DNA from: Nocardia vinacea NBRC 16497
GTDB taxonomy: Bacteria > Actinomycetota > Actinomycetes > Mycobacteriales > Mycobacteriaceae
Direction: 5' to 3'
DNA length: 64,000 bases
Assembly: GCF_000308835.1 (NCBI RefSeq)
Contig: NZ_BAGN01000072.1
Span: 1 to 64,000 of the forward strand
Position 1 is the first letter of the stretch. Each line of letters starts with the position of its first letter. Both the position numbers and the translations under genes were made by a program. Shown here piece after piece: positions 26,800 to 35,500 of this stretch. The notes below the pieces were generated by a model. The model made no database searches. It saw nothing but the letters and a program-made list of their open reading frames with translations, and was not told where the DNA came from.

Positions 26800-28212
26800 T
26801 TATCGCTGAACACTGTCCGGGGTTGGGATGACGCCGGGTTGGTTGGTGGTCGGCGGGGGTTGGGAGGGGCCGGTTTGGTCGGGAATGGGGCCGGTGATGC
26901 CGGGCTGGCCGCCGGGGTCGGGGAGGGGAGGGGTTGGTTCCGACGGGACGGGAGCATGGGGCGCGGGTGGCTGTTGGGTTGGGGGTGCCGGCGCGGGTGC
27001 CGGAGGTTGGGTCTCGTGCGTTGGGGGTGGGGTCGGAGGGGGTGCTTGTTGGGTTGATGGTTCGGGTGTTGGGGCAGGCACCGGCTGTGGGGCCGGAGTG
27101 GGCTGGGGCGCCTGGGATTCCGGTGTCGGGTGCGCCGGGCTTGGTTGCGGCGCTGGAGATTCCGGCGTGGCAGGTGCGGGGGAGGGCTGTGGATCCGGAG
27201 CAGGCTGAGGGGACGGAGCCGGGGTGGGCTGGGGTTCCGGGGTTCCAGGGGGCGGAGTTGTGGGTGCCGGTGTCGTCGGGTCCGGAGTTGGTTGTGGTGC
27301 TTGGGATTCCGGTGTGGAGGGGGTCGGTGCCGGTTCCGGTGGGCCGGGTGCCGGGGTGGGCTGTGGCGCCGGGGAATCCGGGGTTCCGGGCGGAGCCGGG
27401 GTGGGTTGCGGTGGCTGGGAATCCGGGGTTCCGGGCGCCGGAGTTGTGGGTGCTGGTGTCGTCGGGTCCGGAGTTGGTTGTGGTGCTCGGGATTCCGGCG
27501 TGGAGGGGGTCGGTGCCGGTTCGGGTGTGGCCGGGGCCGGGGCAGGTTGTGGTGCTTCGAACTCCGGTGTGGGGGTCGGCTGCGGCGCTTGGGATTCCGG
27601 GGTGGAGGGTGAGGTTCGGGGGGCATGCGCGCCGGGTTGAGTGGGTGCCGATGGTGTCGCGCCTGGTGTGCCGGGTAAGGCAGGGGGTGCGGGGAGACCG
27701 GGGACGGCGGTGCCTGCCATTTGGTAGGCGGGTTTGTAGATCATGTTCATGGCGAGGACGGCTTCTTGGCGCAGCGCCTCTTCCACCATTTGCGCATTGA
27801 TCACATGGGCGGCTTCGAGCAGTCGGGCTATGGTGCCGATCGGGCCCGAATTGCCCGGTGGGACAACGGCGATCTTCACGGCCTCGGCGGCCGCGGCCAC
27901 CGCGCCGAGGCGGGTGCCGACCTGTCCCATGATCGCGGCGAGTTCATCGACGGAGTCGGCGTAACTGCGGGCACTCGCATAGGCGGCTTCGGCGGCGGCA
28001 CCCTCCCAGGCCATCGAATTCATTACCCGATCCGAGCCGGCTCGAGTCAATGGAAACGAACTGGCCAGCGTCCCTGCGACTTCCAGCCACGTGACCGATG
28101 CGTTGAGGATCTGCGCGGCGTCGATCTGCTGGGTCTTGGTGTAGATCTCCTCATGCTTCATCGACTCGAAATGCTCCATCGAGCTGATGTAATCGGGATC
28201 ATTGCCACTCAT
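26800..28212 (-). CDS. PPE-like type VII secretion protein with Pro-rich tail
   Basis: The first about 175 residues form a helical domain like the WXG100/PPE helical hairpin family, with WEG in SMAWEGAAAEAAYASARSY (near residue 75) and a second long helix pair after the PPGN turn. The remaining about 280 residues are Pro/Thr/Ala/Gln-rich. They include an imperfect 62-residue duplication visible at DNA level (27254 onward against 27440 onward, 186 bp apart). I start at ATG 28212; the longer upstream frame merely reads through a dispersed repeat. It is the third gene after espG and a small helical partner. Export by a type VII system encoded elsewhere is inference. Confidence 0.75.
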   Translation of the reverse strand: MSGNDPDYISSMEHFESMKHEEIYTKTQQIDAAQILNASVTWLEVAGTLASSFPLTRAGSDRVMNSMAWEGAAAEAAYASARSYADSVDELAAIMGQVGTRLGAVAAAAEAVKIAVVPPGNSGPIGTIARLLEAAHVINAQMVEEALRQEAVLAMNMIYKPAYQMAGTAVPGLPAPPALPGTPGATPSAPTQPGAHAPRTSPSTPESQAPQPTPTPEFEAPQPAPAPATPEPAPTPSTPESRAPQPTPDPTTPAPTTPAPGTPDSQPPQPTPAPPGTPDSPAPQPTPAPGPPEPAPTPSTPESQAPQPTPDPTTPAPTTPPPGTPEPQPTPAPSPQPAPDPQPSPAPATPESPAPQPSPAHPTPESQAPQPTPAPQPVPAPTPEPSTQQAPPPTPPPTHETQPPAPAPAPPTQQPPAPHAPVPSEPTPPLPDPGGQPGITGPIPDQTGPSQPPPTTNQPGVIPTPDSVQR

Positions 28213-28219
28213 CGCCGCG

Positions 28220-28308
28220 CCTCGCTGACGCTCGCCCGCACCATCCCGTGGCGCGCCATGTCCTGACCCGCCGGGCAGCCACCCTGTGCGTATGCCTCGC
28301 TGACGCTC
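28220..28308 (-). repeat. Two copies of GAGCGTCAGCGAGG between type VII genes
   Basis: Read on the minus strand, GGGCGAGCGTCAGCGAGG occurs at 28220-28237 and again at 28295-28312, 75 bp apart. The 14-base core differs by one base from the copies at 18099 and 19199. The 175-bp gap between the two type VII genes consists largely of this material; I see no other gene in it. Confidence 0.6.
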
Positions 28309-28387
28309 GCCCACGCCATCTGAACAGTGCGTTGTGTCCTACCTCGCCCACCGGGCGCGCGACAGCCGCCTTGCGCGGCAGCACCGC

Positions 28388-28762
28388 TCATCGCGGCACC
28401 CGCGTTTCGATCGCACGCAGCGCCGCGGCGTTCGCGGCATCGGCCTCCTCGAACAGCCCGCCGCTGATCAGGAACGCCTCTTTCATGCGGTAGGCGGCTT
28501 CGATGTAGTGGTCGAGCAGGGTGGCGGCGTCGCGAGCCTTGTGCGCGAATCCGGCCTCTAACTGCTGTGCGGAGATGAATCCGCCGAACCCGTCCAGCTC
28601 GCCCGCCGATTCGAGGCGTTGGCGTAGATAGATGAGTCGGTCGGCTTGGTGGTCGTACATTTCGGCGCAACGTCGCGCCGCGTCCGGATCGAACTTGACG
28701 GTGCCCGCCTGTGCCTCCTGTTTGAAGCGGGCAATATCGGCTCGGCTGCTCTCGATCGTCAT
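28388..28762 (-). CDS. Small helical protein, putative type VII partner
   Basis: This 124-residue protein is predicted mostly helical, rich in Ala, Glu, Arg and Asp, without signal peptide or membrane helix. It carries YRMKE (about residues 93-97), matching the YxxxD/E secretion signal of type VII substrates. It lies between espG (86 bp upstream) and the PPE-like gene, the place where a PE or WXG100 partner would be expected. I do not recognise the family by sequence. ATG 28760-28762 is chosen because upstream codons belong to a shadow frame of espG. Confidence 0.65.
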   Translation of the reverse strand: MTIESSRADIARFKQEAQAGTVKFDPDAARRCAEMYDHQADRLIYLRQRLESAGELDGFGGFISAQQLEAGFAHKARDAATLLDHYIEAAYRMKEAFLISGGLFEEADAANAAALRAIETRVPR

Positions 28763-28848
28763 GCACCACACCCCCGGGGATCGGTCGGTCCGCCTCAGAC
28801 TAACCGTTAGCCATGTCTCCGGATGAAATAGTTCCGGCCGGTGACGAC

Positions 28849-29562
28849 TTATCGGGCCTGCGCGGGAATACGTTTCTGCAGCTGCGTAGCGAGTTGTTCG
28901 GCCGAGGCGGGCACGATGTGCACGGTATCGCCGGCCTTGATCAGATAGCGCCCGTCGCCCTTGACATCGATCCAGGTGTAGTGGATCGGCGGCTGCGGCG
29001 ACGGGTGGTCCAGCCGCCCCTCGATCCGGATATGCCCTTCGGCGGTATGCGGCTTGAGCAGCAGACGCCGGATCGACGGCACTGCTCGCTGCGCTACCAC
29101 CACTGTCTCGTCGTCGCGGATCGCATCGGCGGGTGCCGCCCGCGCCGGTTCGTGTCCGGCCGGGACCGCGGGCAGCAATGCGGCGATCCGTGCACCGAGC
29201 TTGGCGCTGAGCCCGATCGAAAGTCGTACGCGCCCACCGAAATCCGGTCCGGAACCGGGTTCCTGGATGGCGAGGACGGCGCGGTCGTAGATCGCACAGG
29301 CCAGTAGCCGGATCTCGGTGCCGGGACCATGTCCGCCGCCGATCGCCACGATTCTGGTGTGTGGTGCGGCCATGATCCGCAGGCACGCCGATAGGTCCGG
29401 ATCGCTGCGCGGCGGTAGTCGCTCCTCCAACTGTGCGCGCAATTTATCGGCCTCGGACTCGGTTCTCGGGGTCTCGAGAATGCGCAGCGGATACGGGTGA
29501 CGGTCCACTTCGGTCTCGCGCCAGACATGGGCGAACTCGTCCGGGGTGAAGGTCCAACCCAC
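28849..29562 (-). CDS. EspG-family type VII secretion chaperone
   Basis: The N-terminus WTFTPDEFAHVWRETEVDRHPYPLR fits EspG proteins, with the usual alternation of hydrophobic strands and Arg-rich helices over 237 residues. EspG binds the helical tip of PPE proteins in the cytosol and delivers PE/PPE dimers to their ESX machine. It heads a three-gene minus-strand set with a small helical protein and a PPE-like protein. No ESX core gene (eccC, eccD, mycP) lies in this window, so the set is an orphan substrate-chaperone locus. Confidence 0.8.
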   Translation of the reverse strand: MGWTFTPDEFAHVWRETEVDRHPYPLRILETPRTESEADKLRAQLEERLPPRSDPDLSACLRIMAAPHTRIVAIGGGHGPGTEIRLLACAIYDRAVLAIQEPGSGPDFGGRVRLSIGLSAKLGARIAALLPAVPAGHEPARAAPADAIRDDETVVVAQRAVPSIRRLLLKPHTAEGHIRIEGRLDHPSPQPPIHYTWIDVKGDGRYLIKAGDTVHIVPASAEQLATQLQKRIPAQAR

Positions 29563-29615
29563 GCCGAATCACTCCTTACAACGCACGAAACAACCCACGA
29601 ACATCATCGCGTCGC

Positions 29616-29650
29616 TAGCGACTGCTTGCAGGTCGCTCGAGATGGTCAGC
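29616..29650 (+). repeat. Hairpin repeat family A, copy 3
   Basis: Identical to the copy after DUF4233 over the first 28 bases (from TAGCGACTG on), then diverging. It lies in the divergent gap between espG and the eight-gene biosynthetic operon, about 175 bp before the operon's start. Confidence 0.7.
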
Positions 29651-29732
29651 TTACTGGTGCCTCTGGGCGTTCGAACCAAGTCTTTGCCAAGCAGTACCCA
29701 AGGTTTGCGGGCTAACGTCGAAAGCAAATCTC

Positions 29733-29793
29733 GGATATATCCAGACAGCCCCTTCGGTTTGCGCTGCCTTTTGTGCCGGAGCGCCTGCTCCGG
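29733..29793 (+). promoter_or_regulatory. Leader of the biosynthetic operon: palindrome and hairpin
   Basis: GGATATATCC (29733-29742) is a perfect AT-rich palindrome and could hold the -10 box. CCGGAGC-GCCT-GCTCCGG (29776-29793) is a perfect 7-bp stem with a tetraloop, ending 32 bp before the TTG start and about 20 bp before the GGGAG ribosome-binding stretch. It could act as an attenuator, a processing site or a protein-binding site. No regulator can be named. Confidence 0.4.
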
Positions 29794-29824
29794 TGCGGTG
29801 AACGGGGGTGATGGGAGAAAAGTC

Positions 29825-32572
29825 TTGCAGGTACTCGGACCGTGGACCGACTCGGCGACATTTGCCGCGCTGGGCGGGGGTAAAGCGCGTGGGTTGTACA
29901 CCTTGCACAATGGTGGCTTCCGGGTCCCCGACTGGGCGGTGCTCGGTACCGACGTCTTCAACCGGTTCCTTGTCGAGACCGCCACGGACGCCGATTCGGC
30001 GGCTATTGTGTTGAATGTCACATCATCGGACGATCTGGATTCGGCGCTGGCCGCCGGGGCGGAACTACGCGCCGCGATCGTCGATGCGCCACTGCCGCAG
30101 CCGGTCCTCGAACTGATCGCCGATGCTTACGGCCGCCTGGGGGCGGGCGCGATCGCGGTTCGATCGTCGGCGGTCGTCGAGGACGGTCCCGGCCAGTCCT
30201 ATGCGGGCCAGTTCGATTCGTTCCTCAATGTCAACGGTGTCGACGCGGTCGCGGCGCGCGTGCGTGACTGCTGGGCCTCGGCATTCTCGGAACGGTCCAT
30301 CCGCTATGCCTTCGCGCACGGACAGCCGCGCGCCGACGCCATAGCCGTTGTGCTGCAACGTCTTATCGATGCGCGGTCCAGCGGCGTGATGTTCACCGCG
30401 AACCCGATCAGCGGCGCCGCAGACGAATTGGTCGTCAGTGCGGTGTATGGGCTCGGTGAGGGGTTGGTGTCGGGTGCGGTGGACGCCGATTCGGTCGTGG
30501 TCGACAAATCGTCCGGCACGGTGCTGGAAACGACTGTGGGGGACAAGGATCGGAGCTATGCACCCGCAGGCGAGCAGGGCTGCGCGGTGCTCGAGGTAGA
30601 GCAGCAGCGCCGCGAGAGCGCCGTGCTGGCCGATGCCGAACTGGCCGAATTGGTGGAGTGGGGGCGCAAGCTGGAGGCCGATTTCGGTGCGCCACAGGAC
30701 ATCGAGTGGGCCATCGATGCCGACGGCCTCTGGTTCCTGCAGTCGCGGCCGATCACCACGGCGGTCGCCGACGGCCCGGTGCGCGGTGCGGTACTGCGCG
30801 GCGCCGGTGAGGAGCTCGCCGACGGCGACGAGCGAATCTGGGACAACTCCAACATCATCGAGAGTTTCAGCGGCATCACCTCTCCGCTGACCTACACGAC
30901 CGCCGCCGACATCTACGGCCGCGTGTACCACGGTTACGCGAAATCGCTGCGCGTGCCCGATGCGCAACTGCGCCAGACCGATCGCTGGACTCCGGTGCTA
31001 CTCGGCTACTTTCACGGCCGGGTCTACTACAACCTGCTGCACTGGTACCGGATGGTGGGCATCGCACCCGGGTATCCGTTGAACCGGAAGGTGTTGGAGG
31101 CCGCGCTCGGCGTCGACGAACCGCTGCCCGACGAGATCGCGAAGACCTTGCGCCCGTTCACCTTCCGCACGCCACTGGCCCGGCTGCGGTCGCGGGCGAT
31201 CACCACGGTGACCTATGTGCGGCGGCTGTTCGGTATCGACGACATGGTCGAGCGCTTCATGACCGACTTCTACCGCGTCTACGACGAATACGATGCGCTC
31301 GACTACTCGACGCTGACCGGCGAACAGGCCTATGCGGCTTATCGCAAGGTCGACCGGGACCTGGTCGAGCGCTGGGGTCCGCTGATGGTCCTGGACGCAA
31401 TCCTGTTGACCTGCACCGGTCTGATGTATCTGCTGACCAAACTGTTGCTGCCGAAGGCGCCGGAGTGGTTCCTGTACGCCGTCGTCGGCCCTGGCGCGGA
31501 TGTCGAATCCGCCGAACCGGCCCGCGCTATGACCGAGCTCGCGCAGTTCGTTCGCCGAGATCCCGAACTGGTGTCGTTGATCAATTCGACCGCGCCGGAA
31601 CAGATCTACGACGCCGTGCGTGACCGCACCGAGTTCTGCGACCGGATCGAGGATTACATCGATCGCTACGGCTACCGCAGCCTGGACGAGCTGAAGCTGG
31701 AAACCCCGGATCTGCGCGAAAATCCCGCGAGCCTGTTCATCATGCTGCGCAGCGCGATCGGCCGTGTCGGGGAGGCGGCACAGCACAGCCGCAGTGCGGA
31801 GGCCGACGAGTATCTCGACGCCAATCTGCGCGGCTTCCGGCGGCGGATCTATGAACGCCTGCGCGGCAAGGTGAATCGGTGCGCGGCGCATCGGGAGCGG
31901 CTGCGGTTCTGCCGCACCAGGGCCTTCGGCATGGTCAAGCGGATGATCCGGGTAATGGGCCGAGATCTGGTCGCACGCGGTGTCATCGACGAATTCGACG
32001 ATGTCTTCGCGCTGACCGTCCAGGAGTTGCGCGGCTGCTACGACAGCAGTGCTGTGCACGCAGCCGCTGGCGGCGGCCTGCGCGATCTGGTCGCCGCACG
32101 GAAAGCCCAGCGCGCCAGGGACGCCGAGCTGGTCGCCCCGGCCCGGTTCGTCACCTCGGGGCCGACCTTCGGGCGCGCGGAGCTCGCGCGCCAGGGCTGG
32201 GTGCCGGTCACCGATACCCCGGCCGCGACCGTCGGCACCGTCCTGCCCGGCACGCCCTCGGCGTCCGGAATCGTCGAGGGCGCTGCGGTGGTCGTCGACG
32301 AGCCACGCGACGTGGCGGGCGGCATTCTGGTGGCATACCGCACCGATCCCGGTTGGGTGGCCGCGCTGCCCTCGGCGTCGGCGTTGGTGATCGAGCGCGG
32401 CAGTCCCCTCACCCATGTCGCGATCGTGGCACGGGAGTTGGGAGTTCCGACGGTGGTCCAAGTCAAGGACCTGACCAAGAAGATACGTTCCGGTATGGGA
32501 ATACGGGTCGACGGCACGAACGGTACCGTTACCGTGCTGTCGGGAGGAGAGCTGCGGGATGAAACCGGATAA
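29825..32572 (+). CDS. PEP-synthase/rifampin-phosphotransferase-like enzyme
   Basis: The N-terminal ATP-grasp domain (about residues 10-320) has GGGKARGLYTLHNGGFRVPD, IAVRSSAVVEDGPGQSYAGQ and GVMFTANPISG. A large middle domain of about 450 residues is not recognised. The C-terminal swivelling phospho-histidine domain carries ERGSPLTHVAIVARELG with the likely phosphorylated His near residue 864. Order and length (915 residues) match rifampin phosphotransferases, which move the beta-phosphate of ATP to a small-molecule hydroxyl, and stand-alone PEP-synthase-like proteins. The frame is open further upstream, but TTG 29825 has GGGAGAAAAG at the right distance. It is first of eight overlapping genes, so its substrate is probably a pathway intermediate. 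PEP synthesis itself seems unlikely here. Confidence 0.78.
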   Translation: MQVLGPWTDSATFAALGGGKARGLYTLHNGGFRVPDWAVLGTDVFNRFLVETATDADSAAIVLNVTSSDDLDSALAAGAELRAAIVDAPLPQPVLELIADAYGRLGAGAIAVRSSAVVEDGPGQSYAGQFDSFLNVNGVDAVAARVRDCWASAFSERSIRYAFAHGQPRADAIAVVLQRLIDARSSGVMFTANPISGAADELVVSAVYGLGEGLVSGAVDADSVVVDKSSGTVLETTVGDKDRSYAPAGEQGCAVLEVEQQRRESAVLADAELAELVEWGRKLEADFGAPQDIEWAIDADGLWFLQSRPITTAVADGPVRGAVLRGAGEELADGDERIWDNSNIIESFSGITSPLTYTTAADIYGRVYHGYAKSLRVPDAQLRQTDRWTPVLLGYFHGRVYYNLLHWYRMVGIAPGYPLNRKVLEAALGVDEPLPDEIAKTLRPFTFRTPLARLRSRAITTVTYVRRLFGIDDMVERFMTDFYRVYDEYDALDYSTLTGEQAYAAYRKVDRDLVERWGPLMVLDAILLTCTGLMYLLTKLLLPKAPEWFLYAVVGPGADVESAEPARAMTELAQFVRRDPELVSLINSTAPEQIYDAVRDRTEFCDRIEDYIDRYGYRSLDELKLETPDLRENPASLFIMLRSAIGRVGEAAQHSRSAEADEYLDANLRGFRRRIYERLRGKVNRCAAHRERLRFCRTRAFGMVKRMIRVMGRDLVARGVIDEFDDVFALTVQELRGCYDSSAVHAAAGGGLRDLVAARKAQRARDAELVAPARFVTSGPTFGRAELARQGWVPVTDTPAATVGTVLPGTPSASGIVEGAAVVVDEPRDVAGGILVAYRTDPGWVAALPSASALVIERGSPLTHVAIVARELGVPTVVQVKDLTKKIRSGMGIRVDGTNGTVTVLSGGELRDETG

Positions 32573-35500
32573 AGACGTTGCCGCAGTTCGCAATTGGCTG
32601 GCCGATCCGGCACGTGACGCCGGGATCCATCTTGCCGACGAGGCCGACGGCTGGGAGTACCGCAGCTATCACGATCTCGCGGAGCTGAGCTGGTCGATCG
32701 CGGCGCGCATGCGCGAACACGGTATGGGCAGCGGCGATGGCGCATGTGTGATCATGCCGACCGGATTCCCCTGTGCCGCCGCATTTTACGCGGTATGGGC
32801 CTGCGGTGGGGTGTTCACCCCGGTCGCGCCGCCGATGTTCGGCGACCTCGACCAGATCATCGCCCATATCGCGGCCATTCTGGAGCAGGCCCGGCCGCGT
32901 TTGGTGGTGACCTCGACCGAGTTCGAGCAGTTGGTGCGCAAAGCGGCGGAGGCGGCGGGCCGCACGGACGAGCCGCTGGTGATCGATGCCGCGAAGCTGG
33001 GGCCCGCGCCGGCGGAGCGCGAATTCGGCGAGCCCGATGAATGCGCGCTGCTGCAATTCACCTCCGGGTCCACCGGAACGCCGCGCGGGGTACGAGTCAG
33101 CTGGCACAACCTGGCCAACAACATCGCGATGATCTCGACGCTGATCGACTGGCGGCACGGCGACACCATGGTCTCTTGGCTGCCGCTCTATCACGATATG
33201 GGCCTGGTCGGCGCATTCCTCACCACCGTGACCAATCAGGGCGAGCTGTATCTGATGCGCCCGGACCAGTTCGTCCGCGATCCGGCGCGCTGGCTGCGCG
33301 CCATGTCGCACGCACAGCACACGCCGTCGCCGTCGTTCGCGCTCGGTTATGTGGCGCATCGCGTCGCGCCCGAGGAGATCGCGGATCTGGATCTGTCCGG
33401 CTGGCGCACGCTGGCCGTCGGTTCCGAACCGGTCGAGGTGGCCGATCTGCAGTCCTTCGCGGGACTCGCCGGCAGACAAGGATTTTCGACCAACGCGTAC
33501 ACCCTCGCCTATGGTCTGGCCGAGGCCACGCTGATGGTGACCTCTTCCGCGCGCAACCGTCCCATTACCGCACTGCGGCTCGACAATCCGAATCTTCGCT
33601 TCGGCCAACCCGTTACGATCTCGGCCGAAGAATTGCTCGACGACACCCACCGTGTCGAGGGCTCCGGGTGGATCACCGGACTCGGCTACTCGACGCCCGA
33701 ATCGACCGTGCGGGTGGTCGACGAAGACGGTCGGGAACTGCCCGACGGCACCCTCGGCGAGATGATCGTCGTCGGGGATTCGGTCGCGCTGGGCTACTCC
33801 GGCGAACCGAACGCCGGTTCGTCGACGCGGATCGTCGAGCGGGTGCTGTTCACCGGCGACGCTGGATTCCTGCACAACGGTGAGGTTTTCGTTCTCGGCC
33901 GCATGGGGTCGAGTCTGAAGGTCCGCGGCCGGTCGGTGTTCATGGAGGACATCGAATCCCGGGTGGCCCAGGAAACCGGAATCACCAAGGGCAAACTCGC
34001 CGCCGTCGCGATCACCGAGGCCGGTGCCCAGGGCATCGCGCTGTTCGCCGAATCGGCACCGGGAGACTGGATTGCCGAGGCGCGCAGGATCATTCGCGGT
34101 GAACTCGGGCCCGCACAGACGGTGAACATCGTGACCGGCCCGCGCGGCATCATCCGCCGCACTTCGAGCGGTAAACCGCGGCGTCGGCATATGTGGCGGC
34201 TGTTCGCGGAGGGCGCGTTGGCGGGTGCGGTGGTGCACGCGGCCGACGGCACCACCGAATCGAAACCGCGTACGGACAGCCCGGCTATCGACGATGCCGT
34301 GCCCGAGCCTGCACTGCCTGCCGAGCGAGTGCGTCAGTTGCTCGATCGGGCACTGGAAAGTGTTGCGGTACCGCGTGATTCGACTGTGCTGTTCGAGGGT
34401 TCGCTGGCGGAGGGCTTCGGCAATGCCGGATCCGATGTCGACTTCCTGGTTGTTGCAACCGGCGACGAGGAGTTGCCGACACTGCCGACGGTGTTGTTCA
34501 TCGATGGTCGGCGCGTGGAGGTGCGGACACGGTCCGAGGCGCAGTTGCGCAATCAGCTGGAGCTGGCGGCGAGTGGGTCGGACAAGATCGACGAGGATCT
34601 GCTCAACCGGTGTCAGCGATTCCTGCGCGCTACCGTGGTCCGGCCCGGCGAACCGAACGTCGCGGAATTGCGTGCACTGCTGCCACATTCGAGGTTCACG
34701 GCGCTGGTGGCCGACTGGTGGACTCGGCGCGCGACGCAGGCGCTGCGATACGCGGTCGCGCTGCGGGCCCTGGAGGCCGAGGCCGAGGCCGCCGACTGGG
34801 CGCGCGATGGACTGCTCCAGGCGATGAAGGGCTGGGCCGCCCGCAAGGGCGAAAGCTACCTGGAAACCAAGTGGCTGCCGCACCAACTCGACCGCATCGG
34901 AGCCGATCCGCTCATCGATCGCTACAACGACCTCACCGAACCGACCGAACAGGTCGCGTGGGAACAGGTTTGGGAGCTGGCGACGGCGCTCGGCGTGCCC
35001 GAGATCGCCGATGATCCGCACCAGATCCTGTTCGCACGCCGACCAGGAGTCACCACCTGGACAATCGGCGGGCGCATCCATGTAATCCGCGACGACCATG
35101 ACGTCTTCGCGCTCTCGGACAGCGCGGCCCGTGCCTGGCGTTCGGTGGTATTCCGGCATTCATTGCGCGATGTCCTCGGCCGCGCCGAACACGACATCGC
35201 CGCGGATCTGCTCGAGTTCCTCGGACTCGGTCTGGTCGGATTGCACTGGCGCGGTGGGGAACTCATCGAACCCGCGCTGGCAATGTGCAAGCCGGTCAAG
35301 CCGTACACCCCGGTGCCGTACGCGGCCGCGCCCGCCCTTGGCCTGACCGGTGCCACCCGCGACGATGTGATCGCGACGCTGTCGCCCATGCCCGCAACCA
35401 GATTCACCGAATGCGCGCTGAATCTGGTGTGGTCCAACGTCGTCCTGGAAAACGCCAGGGAGGACCTGGCGGGTGCGGTCAAGAATTCCCAGGGCGCCGT

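Noticed and set aside
26828..27800. Gly/Val-rich plus-strand frames resembling PE_PGRS-type sequence
   Set aside because: They are the complement of the Pro-rich tail of the PPE-like gene, which has a proper helical domain and start.
28213..28314. Longer N-terminus for the PPE-like protein (34 extra residues)
   Set aside because: The extra codons read through a dispersed repeat and add Gly/Arg-rich sequence; ATG 28212 gives a normal helical start.
32529..35159. 876-residue frame antisense to the FAAL fusion
   Set aside because: Low-complexity shadow; the plus strand carries full FAAL and nucleotidyltransferase motifs.
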